Part shown: piece by piece, positions 15,495 to 22,642 of the stretch | Numbering within the stretch: position 1 is the first letter of the stretch | Layout of the letters: each line of letters begins with the position of its first letter | Notes under the pieces: generated by a model | Told to the model about the DNA's origin: nothing | The model's input: the letters and a program-made list of their open reading frames with translations, nothing else | Database searches by the model: none | NCBI GenBank assembly: GCA_045638685.1 | Contig: JAZUBT010000028.1 | Location: 1 to 39,512 of the forward strand | Length of the DNA stretch: 39,512 nt | Origin: SIG673 sp045638685 | Lineage (GTDB): Bacteria > Bacillota > Clostridia > Oscillospirales > CAG-272 | Direction of reading: 5' to 3' | Translations under genes and position numbers: made by a program

Positions 15495-17360
15495 ATGGAC
15501 GAAATCAAAAACGAAAAGGGCGGAGTTTCCGTCAGCACGGAGCACATTTTTCCGGTTATAAAGCAATGGCTTTATTCCGAAAAGGAGATCTTTTTAAGAG
15601 AGCTTGTTTCCAACGCCTGCGACGCGGTAACAAAGCATAAAAGGCTTGTTTCACTTTCCGAAGCCGAGGACACGGGAGAAGCCTATAAAATTACCGTAAG
15701 AGTTGATAAAGCGCTTAAAACCATAACCGTTTCCGACAACGGTATCGGTATGAGCGCGGAGGAAATAAAAAAATATATCTGTCAGATTGCGCTTTCCGGC
15801 GCGCTTGAATTTATAGAAAAATACGAGGGCAAGGAGGCGTCCGGAGGTATAATCGGTCATTTTGGGCTTGGCTTTTATTCCGCGTTTATGGTCGCTGATA
15901 CCGTTGACGTAATAAGCCGCTCCTTCCGTGGAGACGCCGCCGTAAAATGGGTTTGTCAGGACGCGGGTGAGTACGAGTTCTCCGCGGCGGAAAAGGAGAG
16001 CCGCGGCACGGACATCGTTCTGCACGTTAACTCCGATAACGAGGAATATCTTTCCGACTATAAGCTTAAAGACATACTGAATAAGTACTGCGCCTTTATG
16101 CCCGTGCCGATTTTCTTTGAGAGCGCGGAGGCGGAGGCCGAAGCGGAAAAGAAAAAGGCAGACAAAAAGGGCGGAGAGGAAGAAAATGAGACAGAGGCAA
16201 AGCCGATAAACGACACCTGCCCTCTTTGGCTTAAAAGCCCCTCCGACTGCACCGAGGAGGAGTATAAGGAGTTTTATCAAAAGGTATTTAACGACTACAA
16301 GGAGCCGCTTTTCCATATCCACATAAACGCTGATTACCCGCTTAACTTTAAGGGGATCCTTTATTTCCCGAGACTTAACCACGAGTACGACAATATGGAG
16401 GGACAGGTTAAGCTTTATTACAATCAGGTATTTGTTGCTGACAACATCAAAGAGGTTATTCCGGAATATATGCTGATGCTTAAGGGCGTTCTTGACTGCC
16501 CCGATATGCCGCTTAACGTATCGAGAAGCTATCTGCAAAACAACGGCTACGTTTCAAAGATTACCGCGCATATCGTTAAAAAGGTTACCGACAAGCTTAA
16601 CTCTCTTATGAACACCGAGCGCGAAAAATACGAAAAGCTCTGGAAGGACATTAAGCTGTTTGCGGAGTACGCGTGCCTGCGCGACAGAAAGTTCTATGAC
16701 AGAATAAAAGGCTCCGTTCTTTTTGAAAAAACCGACGGAAAAACGGTAACGGTTGACGAGTATCTTGAAAACGCTAAGGGAAAGCACGAAAACGTCGTTT
16801 ACTACACGAGCGACGCTACCTCGCAGGCGCAGTATCTTGCTATGTTTGACTCGGCGGAGATAGAGGTCGTGGTGCTTGATAAAATAATGGACACCCAGTT
16901 TATGACGGTTATCGAGCAGGACAGAGGCGTTAAGTTTGTCAGAATTGACGCGGAGATAGCCGCAGCGCTTAAGGGCGATGGCGAAAAGGTTGAAAGCCCC
17001 GAGCTTGACGGGCTTTTCAAGAAGGTGAGCGGAAACGAAAAGCTTGGCGTTGTATTCGAGTCTCTTAAGGACGCGAGTGTTCCCGCGATACTTAACGTCT
17101 CGGAGGAGTCGAGACGCTTTGACGATATGATGAAGATGTACGCTATGGGCGGTGGCGGTGAGGACGCGCCTTCTATGGCAGAGGCGACACTTATTCTTAA
17201 CAGCGAAAGCGCGCTCGTAAAGAAGCTCATTGAAAAGCCGGACGAGAGGGTGGCAAAGCAGCTTTATACGCTTACCGTACTCAGTCAGCGCAGACTTACG
17301 GCAGAGGAGCTTAAAGCCTTCCTTTCCGAGAGCTTCGGAATGCTTGAAAATTCGTTTTAA
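15495..17360 (+). CDS. htpG: Chaperone HtpG (bacterial Hsp90)
   Basis: 621 residues, full length. HtpG is an ATP-dependent homodimeric chaperone in the cytosol. The N-terminal GHKL ATPase domain shows SEKEIFLRELVSNACDA near 27-43 (catalytic Glu and Mg-binding Asn), DNGIGMSAEEI near 80-90, and GHFGLGFYSAFMVAD near 119-133 (ATP lid). An acidic/Lys stretch AEAEAEKKKADKKGGEEENE near 215-235 is a charged linker, longer than in E. coli HtpG. The middle-domain catalytic Arg loop reads PLNVSRSYLQ near 340-349. The C-terminal dimerisation domain ends at ESFGML. The ribosome site is AGAGG. It is the first plus-strand gene after the strand switch at 15.2-15.5 kb. Confidence 0.98.
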   Translation: MDEIKNEKGGVSVSTEHIFPVIKQWLYSEKEIFLRELVSNACDAVTKHKRLVSLSEAEDTGEAYKITVRVDKALKTITVSDNGIGMSAEEIKKYICQIALSGALEFIEKYEGKEASGGIIGHFGLGFYSAFMVADTVDVISRSFRGDAAVKWVCQDAGEYEFSAAEKESRGTDIVLHVNSDNEEYLSDYKLKDILNKYCAFMPVPIFFESAEAEAEAEKKKADKKGGEEENETEAKPINDTCPLWLKSPSDCTEEEYKEFYQKVFNDYKEPLFHIHINADYPLNFKGILYFPRLNHEYDNMEGQVKLYYNQVFVADNIKEVIPEYMLMLKGVLDCPDMPLNVSRSYLQNNGYVSKITAHIVKKVTDKLNSLMNTEREKYEKLWKDIKLFAEYACLRDRKFYDRIKGSVLFEKTDGKTVTVDEYLENAKGKHENVVYYTSDATSQAQYLAMFDSAEIEVVVLDKIMDTQFMTVIEQDRGVKFVRIDAEIAAALKGDGEKVESPELDGLFKKVSGNEKLGVVFESLKDASVPAILNVSEESRRFDDMMKMYAMGGGGEDAPSMAEATLILNSESALVKKLIEKPDERVAKQLYTLTVLSQRRLTAEELKAFLSESFGMLENSF

Positions 17361-17446
17361 CCGAGCTAAGGTAAGCAGAGCTTTAAGCTTGACTGACTTT
17401 TAAAGGTCGCTCGGGGAGGACGTAAGGTTCGCAAAAGACAACAAGC

Positions 17447-17612
17447 GTTCCTTAAAAACGATAACGAAAAACCGCGGTAAATGTTCCTTAAAAACGGTAA
17501 CGAAAAAACTGCGGCACACGTTCCCTAAAGGCGGTAACGAAAACCGCGTAAGTGTTCCTTAAAAAACGCTGACGCAAAAATACGGCAAACGCTTATTAAA
17601 AGCATTAACGGG
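17447..17612. repeat. Degenerate tandem array of about 36 bases
   Basis: Five units start at 17447, 17483, 17520, 17554 and 17591 (spacings 36, 37, 34, 37). Each begins GTTCC(T/C)TAAA and continues through (A)ACGGTAACGAAAAACCGCGG-like sequence; the last is truncated and ends just before the next start codon. The intergenic stretch 17361-17446 shows nothing else. Confidence 0.75.
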
Positions 17613-17618
17613 AAATTT

Positions 17619-18590
17619 ATGAGAAATGATTTTGAGAATGCGGCAAGACGGAAAAATAACCTCTCCCTTGCCGCAGAGGTTTTTTTGTCGGTGGCTGACG
17701 AGCTTGCCGACGGCCTGCTTTACGGAGAGGACGGCAAGGGTGGTTTTTTAAAGGAAAACGTGCTGCAAAGCGACGCCTTTTTAAATGCGTACGCCGAGGC
17801 TGGGGACAGCCTATGCTTTGGGCAGAGCCTTCCCACCGGAACACCCCTTGAAACGGCGCCGTTTCTTTCCTCGTTTAGAACGGAAGCGGAGCGCCTCGTC
17901 TCGGTATATCTGCTTGCCGCTTTCTGCCGAAAAAGAGCGGATGCGGGGCACCCCATCTCTCTTTTTGATTTTCTTGACGATGGGGGAGCGCCTGAAAACT
18001 CAAAAATAGCGTATATGAGAAACGCTTACTCAGACGCGGCGTACTCAGTTTTCAGTAAGGGTATAAGCGGAGCATCTGTTTTGTATCCGTCAAGCTTTTC
18101 GGCGGTGTGCGAGGAGGTGTATTACGGACGGGCAGGGTACTGTATTTTGCCTTATGAAAGCTCCGAGGAGGGGGTTCTCTCCGGATTTCGCAGACTTATA
18201 TCAAAATATGAGCTAAGGCCTGTTCTTACCTGCTCCGTTATAACCGACGGCTCGTCGCAAAGCACTACACGGTTTGCGCTGCTCGCTAAAAGCGTGGAAA
18301 AAATCAAAACCGACGGACGTTTTTCAGGAAAAACATTAAACGAGTACCTTAAAATAACGGTAAGCGGACCGCAGGAAAAGGTGTCTCTCAAGGTGCTTGG
18401 AGCGGCGTCCCTTTGTGGACTCGAATGCACAAAAACCGAGAGTGTGCCCCTGACGTGGGACGAGGGCAGCTACGCGGGAGCTCTTACCTTTTCATTAAAC
18501 GGCGACGGTCTTATACCCTTTCTTTTGTATCTTTACCTTGAAGTGCCCGAAAGTGAAATAGAGGGAATTTATACCGATATTATCGGATAG
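17619..18590 (+). CDS. Reduced prephenate-dehydratase-like protein with ACT-like domain
   Basis: 323 residues. Residues 1-125 are mostly helical and not recognised. Residues 130-207 resemble the first lobe of prephenate dehydratase: IAYMRNAYSDAAYSVF for the YLGP-x-x-S-x-x-A strand, then SSFSAVCEEVYYGRAGYCILPYE and SSEEGVL for the P-x-E-N-S-x-x-G region. TTRFALLAK at 216-224 matches the TRF segment, but only nine residues separate it from lobe one where enzymes have about 90. Residues 243-320 fit an ACT domain. The second substrate lobe is therefore missing, and a Phe- or ligand-sensing role is more likely than dehydratase activity. This is inference from motif order. The start ATG has only a weak GGGAAA upstream. 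polA follows after 45 bases. Confidence 0.6.
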   Translation: MRNDFENAARRKNNLSLAAEVFLSVADELADGLLYGEDGKGGFLKENVLQSDAFLNAYAEAGDSLCFGQSLPTGTPLETAPFLSSFRTEAERLVSVYLLAAFCRKRADAGHPISLFDFLDDGGAPENSKIAYMRNAYSDAAYSVFSKGISGASVLYPSSFSAVCEEVYYGRAGYCILPYESSEEGVLSGFRRLISKYELRPVLTCSVITDGSSQSTTRFALLAKSVEKIKTDGRFSGKTLNEYLKITVSGPQEKVSLKVLGAASLCGLECTKTESVPLTWDEGSYAGALTFSLNGDGLIPFLLYLYLEVPESEIEGIYTDIIG

Positions 18591-18635
18591 CTTAAAACGG
18601 AAAAACGAAATTTTACCCGAAAAGGAAAATTAAAA

Positions 18636-21326
18636 ATGGAAAAACTTTTGATAATCGACGGAAACAGCATACTTAACAGGGCGTTTTACGGCGTTCGTCC
18701 TCTGACGAACAGTAAGGGGCTTCAGACCAACGCGCTTTTCGGTATGCTCAGTATGCTTTTAAAGCAGATGGGAGAGGTAAGGCCCGACTATGCTGCCATA
18801 GCCTTTGATCTGCCCGAGCCGACCTTTAGACATAAGCAGTACGCGGAGTATAAGGCGGGCAGAAAAAAGATGCCCGACGAGCTTTTTGTCCAGCTTCCGT
18901 ATTCCAAAATACTTTCCGAGGCGCTCGGTCTTACGGTTTTGGAGCTTCCCGGATACGAGGCGGACGACCTTCTCGGTACCGTTACGAGAATGGCAGAGGA
19001 AAAGGGCGTGGAGAGCTATATTATGACGGGAGACCGCGATTCGCTCCAGCTTATCGGGGATAACACCTTTGTTCTTCTTGCTTCAAACTCGGATACCGTT
19101 AAGTTTGATCGCGCCGCGTTCAACGAAAAATACGGCATTGAGCCGGAAAGCTTTGTTGACGTAAAGGCGCTGATGGGTGATTCGTCGGACAACATTCCCG
19201 GAGTTCCCGGAATAGGTGAGAAGACCGCGCTTAAGCTGATATCAGACTACAAAAATCTTGATACCGTATATGAAAATCTTGAAAGCGCCGCGCTTGGTAA
19301 TTCGGCAAGACAGAAGATGCGCGACGGACGTGAGCTTGCGTATCTTTCATATAAACTTGCACTTATCGAAAGACACGCGCCTGTTTCATTTACTCTTGAA
19401 AGCCTTAAAACGGACGGAATGGATAGGGGCAAGATGTATAAGCTCCTTGCTGAGCTTGAGTTTACCGCTCAGATTAAGCGTCTCGGTCTTACCAGCTCGG
19501 ATGTTAAGGAAAATGGCGGCGAGGCTGCCGATAAATCGGACACCAATGGGGGCACGGGTGTTGAAAACGAAAGAGAGCTGCTAACGGAACACGGGGCGGC
19601 GGACGGTGAAAAAGAGCCTTCGTGTGTATCAAAAGAAAATGACGGTAGCGGCGGAATATCAGAAAAACCTAATGAAAACAAAGAAAGCAAGGTGTTTATA
19701 AGAACAGAAATTTCTTTTTGCGATCTTTCAAAAATAAAAGGAAAAACCGTCGGCTTTTGCTACGACGGAGAAAACGCGGCGTTTACGAGCGAGGGTGAGA
19801 CGCTTATCTGCTGTAACACCGATAAAACCGCTCTTGCAAAGGCTATACTTGAAAACGGTATCACCCTTATTCTTTACGACTACAAAAGCTTCTGTACCGC
19901 TTTTGCGGGGCTCTCGCTTGACGGAGTGTGCGCGGACGACATAATGCTCGCCGCTTACGTTATCAACCCCTCGCAGAGCAGCTACGAGCTTTCCACTCTT
20001 TCCGATATTTACCTTCAGAAATCGCTCGGTGATGGCGCGGCTGTTTGCGCGGAGACGGTATATCTCTTAAACGGTATTTTTACCGAGAGATTGACCGAGG
20101 AAAACCAGTACTTGCTATATAAAAACATTGAGCTTCCTCTTGCGGCCGTGCTTTCCGATATGGAAAGAAGCGGATTTGCGCTTGACACGGGTGCGCTTAC
20201 AGACTTTCTCGCCGTTTTAACGGAGACGGAAAGAGACTACGCCTCGCGAATTTATATGCTTGCGGGCGTGGAGTTTAACATTAATTCACCAAAGCAGCTC
20301 GGAGAGGTTCTTTTCGATACACTGGGGCTTCCTGCGGGAAAGAAGAACAGCAGGGGGTATTCAACGGGCGCCGAGGTGCTTGAAAAGCTGCGGAGCGCTC
20401 ACCCCATAATTCCCGAAATCCTTGAATACAGGGCGGTTGCAAAGCTCCGTTCCACGTATGCCGAGGGGCTTTTAAGGGCGGCGGGGCAGGACGGCAGAGT
20501 TCATACCAGCTTTAACCAGACGGTTACCGTTACAGGTAGGCTTTCCTCTACCGAGCCTAATCTCCAGAATATTCCCGTCAGAACGGAGCTTGGCAGAGAG
20601 ATGCGCCGCTTTTTCGTTGCAAAGAATGAAAATTACCGTCTTATCGATGCCGACTACTCACAGATTGAGCTTAGAATACTCGCCCATATAGCGCAGGACG
20701 AGAATATGATAGCCGCGTTCGGCAGCGGAGAGGATATTCACTCGGTTACTGCCTCTGAGGTGTTCGGTGTTCCGCTTGAAAGAGTTACCCCGTCTATGAG
20801 AAAAAAGGCTAAGGCAGTAAATTTCGGAATAGTTTACGGAATAGGCGAGTTCTCTCTTGCGGGAGACATCGGTGTCAGCCGAAAGGAAGCGGGCGAGTAT
20901 ATTAAAAGTTATTTTGCGCGATACACCGGTATAGACGCGTACCTTTCGGGCGCGGTTGAGGCGGCAAAGCGCCTTGGATACGTTGAAACGGTGTTCGGCA
21001 GGCGCCGTTATATACCGGAGCTTTCCTCGTCCAAAGCGATGCTCAGAGCGTTTGGCGAGCGTGTTGCAATGAACAGCCCTATTCAGGGCTCGTCAGCGGA
21101 TATAATTAAGCTTGCGATGATTAACGTCAGCAAGGCTTTGAAGGACGAGGGGCTTGACGCGAGACTTATATTACAGGTCCACGACGAGCTGATAGTCGAA
21201 GCGCATAAGGACTGCGCGGAAAGAGCCGCGGAGATACTGAAACGCGAGATGGAAAACGTTGTCAGCCTTAAAGTGCCGCTGACAGTCGAGCTTAGTATCG
21301 GTAGTAGTTGGTTTGAGTGCAAATAA
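18636..21326 (+). CDS. polA: DNA polymerase I, proofreading-deficient type
   Basis: 896 residues. It fills gaps in excision repair and replaces Okazaki RNA. The N-terminal 5'-3' exonuclease domain (1-290) keeps IIDGNSILNRAFYG, YEADDLLGT and the helix-hairpin region DNIPGVPGIGEKTALKLI. A hydrophilic linker rich in Glu/Lys/Asn (about 290-350) follows. The 3'-5' exonuclease-like domain lacks the DxE motif (it reads FCYDGENAAF) and the YxxxD exo III motif, so proofreading is probably lost, as in Bacillus and Thermus enzymes. The polymerase domain has DADYSQIELRILAH (motif A), the O-helix RKKAKAVNFGIVYG (motif B) and LQVHDELIVEA (motif C). An unexplained point is its position next to the PDT-like gene rather than with coaE or mutM. 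Confidence 0.98.
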   Translation: MEKLLIIDGNSILNRAFYGVRPLTNSKGLQTNALFGMLSMLLKQMGEVRPDYAAIAFDLPEPTFRHKQYAEYKAGRKKMPDELFVQLPYSKILSEALGLTVLELPGYEADDLLGTVTRMAEEKGVESYIMTGDRDSLQLIGDNTFVLLASNSDTVKFDRAAFNEKYGIEPESFVDVKALMGDSSDNIPGVPGIGEKTALKLISDYKNLDTVYENLESAALGNSARQKMRDGRELAYLSYKLALIERHAPVSFTLESLKTDGMDRGKMYKLLAELEFTAQIKRLGLTSSDVKENGGEAADKSDTNGGTGVENERELLTEHGAADGEKEPSCVSKENDGSGGISEKPNENKESKVFIRTEISFCDLSKIKGKTVGFCYDGENAAFTSEGETLICCNTDKTALAKAILENGITLILYDYKSFCTAFAGLSLDGVCADDIMLAAYVINPSQSSYELSTLSDIYLQKSLGDGAAVCAETVYLLNGIFTERLTEENQYLLYKNIELPLAAVLSDMERSGFALDTGALTDFLAVLTETERDYASRIYMLAGVEFNINSPKQLGEVLFDTLGLPAGKKNSRGYSTGAEVLEKLRSAHPIIPEILEYRAVAKLRSTYAEGLLRAAGQDGRVHTSFNQTVTVTGRLSSTEPNLQNIPVRTELGREMRRFFVAKNENYRLIDADYSQIELRILAHIAQDENMIAAFGSGEDIHSVTASEVFGVPLERVTPSMRKKAKAVNFGIVYGIGEFSLAGDIGVSRKEAGEYIKSYFARYTGIDAYLSGAVEAAKRLGYVETVFGRRRYIPELSSSKAMLRAFGERVAMNSPIQGSSADIIKLAMINVSKALKDEGLDARLILQVHDELIVEAHKDCAERAAEILKREMENVVSLKVPLTVELSIGSSWFECK

Positions 21327-21328
21327 CC

Positions 21329-21612
21329 GACGGGCGGGTAGAACCCGGCAGGTAAGCACCTGCGGGCAAATGGCTCCGGGCAGGTAAGCACCTGCGGGCA
21401 AAAGGCGACGGTAGTGTCAGAGCAAACACAGCCAGCGTCGCTAAGGCCGAGGTTTGCTAAAAATTAAAACAAGAGCGGTTTGTCTGGTATCCCCCGATGG
21501 CGACGGGCGGGCAGCACCTGCGGGCAAATGGCTCCGGGCAGGTAAGCACCTGCGGGCAAAAGGCGACGGTAGTGTCAGAGCAAACACAGCCAGCGTCGCT
21601 AAGGCCGAGGTT
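21329..21612. repeat. Two copies of a hairpin-rich intergenic repeat after polA
   Basis: A block running from GCACCTGCGGGCAAATGG through CCAGCGTCGCTAAGGCCGAGG occurs at 21356-21454 and again at 21514-21612, offset 158. It is preceded each time by CGACGGGCGGG. Internal hairpins include GCAGGTAAGCACCTGC. It shares the GCGTCGCTAAGGCC core with 2-261. A partial copy (CGAACGTCGCTAA) follows near 21636. No plus-strand terminator for polA was found here apart from these hairpins. Confidence 0.8.
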
Positions 21613-21765
21613 GGGTAAAATACAAACGTGTATATCGAACGTCGCTAAAAATTAACGCTTTTCGCTTGGTTCAATGTGTTGGGCGTAGCCGTTAATGAAG
21701 TTTTTGCCAAGCTTTTTTCAAAAAGCGGGAGGTTTGTAAAAAAACTGTGAATATTCAAAAAGGTA

Positions 21766-21794
21766 TTGCCTTTTTAAAATATTTATGTTATAAT
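21766..21794 (+). promoter_or_regulatory. Promoter of rpsO
   Basis: TTGCCT (21766-21771), 17 bases, TATAAT (21789-21794). The predicted leader is about 110 bases long. Upstream, 21640-21760 holds only an AAGCTTTTTTCAAAAAGC inverted element near 21709-21726. Confidence 0.82.
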
Positions 21795-21800
21795 GAAGCA

Positions 21801-21912
21801 AATCAATCGCACCGTTATCTTGGTATATGGAGTACTCCGCAGAATAAACGCGGCAATCACCCTTTTCCTGTACTAAGTTTCGGGTGAAATAAAAAAGAAA
21901 GGTGAAAAAGCT
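21801..21912 (+). promoter_or_regulatory. rpsO 5' leader, possible S15 autoregulatory RNA
   Basis: The leader contains two simple hairpins, CCGC/GCGG around 21837-21853 and CACCC/GGGTG around 21858-21887, the latter ending just before the AAAGGTG ribosome site. S15 represses its own mRNA in several bacteria through leader structures that mimic its 16S site. The function here is inferred from position and structure. Confidence 0.4.
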
Positions 21913-22179
21913 ATGTTAATGAAGGAAGAAAAGCAGCAGATTATCGAGGCTAACAAGATTAACGAGAAGGACACAGGATCCCCTGAAGTTCAGATCGCTA
22001 TCCTTACCTCGAGAATCCAGAACCTCAATGAACATCTGAAGAAGAACGACAAGGACCACCACAGCCGTCGCGGACTGCTTAAGATGGTTGGACACCGTCG
22101 TAAGCTCCTTGTATATCTTCAGAAGAAGGACATCGAGCGTTACCGCGCTATTATCGAAAAGCTTGGCATAAGAAAGTAA
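21913..22179 (+). CDS. rpsO: 30S ribosomal protein S15
   Basis: 88 residues, universally conserved primary binder of the 16S rRNA central domain. The signature DTGSPEVQIAILTSRIQNL lies near 20-38, then HLKKNDKDHHSRRGLLKMVGHRRKLLVYL (41-69), the rRNA-contacting loop and helix. The start is taken at 21913 because AAAGGTG lies eight bases upstream; a second in-frame ATG two codons later (21919) would give the more usual 86-residue form. It has its own promoter and a strong terminator, and is followed by pnp as in many Firmicutes. Confidence 0.98.
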   Translation: MLMKEEKQQIIEANKINEKDTGSPEVQIAILTSRIQNLNEHLKKNDKDHHSRRGLLKMVGHRRKLLVYLQKKDIERYRAIIEKLGIRK

Positions 22180-22246
22180 TTTCGCTGATAAGCAAATAGT
22201 AAACAGCGCAAAAGAGACGTAATCTCTCCGGAAAGACCGGAAACCT

Positions 22247-22282
22247 TTAAGGGCTGTTCGAAAGGACAGCCCTTAATTTTTT
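22247..22282 (+). terminator. Terminator of rpsO
   Basis: TTAAGGGCTGT (22247-22257) pairs with ACAGCCCTTAA (22266-22276), followed by six T. Confidence 0.95.
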
Positions 22283-22303
22283 AATATTGGCGCAAAGAAT
22301 TTT

Positions 22304-22330
22304 TTGTGCCGAAAAACCCATAATTATAAT
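22304..22330 (+). promoter_or_regulatory. Probable promoter of pnp
   Basis: A perfect TATAAT lies at 22325-22330. The -35 candidates TTGTGC (22304, 15-base spacer) and TTTTGT (22302, 17-base spacer) are weak. The resulting leader would be about 300 bases. Confidence 0.5.
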
Positions 22331-22382
22331 AAATGAAATTTAATCGGAAAAGCGATTGACAGGGCAAACGCTTTAAGGGAAT

Positions 22383-22590
22383 CTGCCGTACGGTACGGCA
22401 GGGAACGACGGGTAGCGCCCGCGGTGCGAGAAAGGGTTTTAAAGAGAAACCAAGGCTCGTTTATTTGCGGCATTATTCGTCCGGTGAGGGACAGAGGCTT
22501 CCTTTGCTCGGTATTTTCGTTTGGTGAGCGGCAAGGGCTTGGAGCTATTTGCATGCTCGGCAAAAATCTCGGACGTTACCCGTCGTTCCC
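22383..22590 (+). promoter_or_regulatory. Long structured pnp leader with 17-base inverted repeat
   Basis: A perfect hairpin CTGCCGTAC-G-GTACGGCAG (22383-22401) is followed by GGGAACGACGGGTAGCG (22401-22417), whose complement CGTTACCCGTCGTTCCC lies at 22574-22590 with one G-T. This would close a 150-base domain of the leader RNA. The left arm also matches the start of the dispersed repeat at 2-261. pnp leaders in other bacteria are folded into long stems cut by RNase III and used for PNPase self-control; here the element might also be a repeat-derived insertion. Confidence 0.55.
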
Positions 22591-22642
22591 TTTTAGTCGG
22601 TCGCTCTTTCGTTTAGATATATAAAAACGGAGGAAAAATAAA

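Noticed and set aside
17447..17612. CRISPR array
   Set aside because: Repeats follow each other directly with no unique spacers and there are no cas genes. The same holds for 28986-29233.
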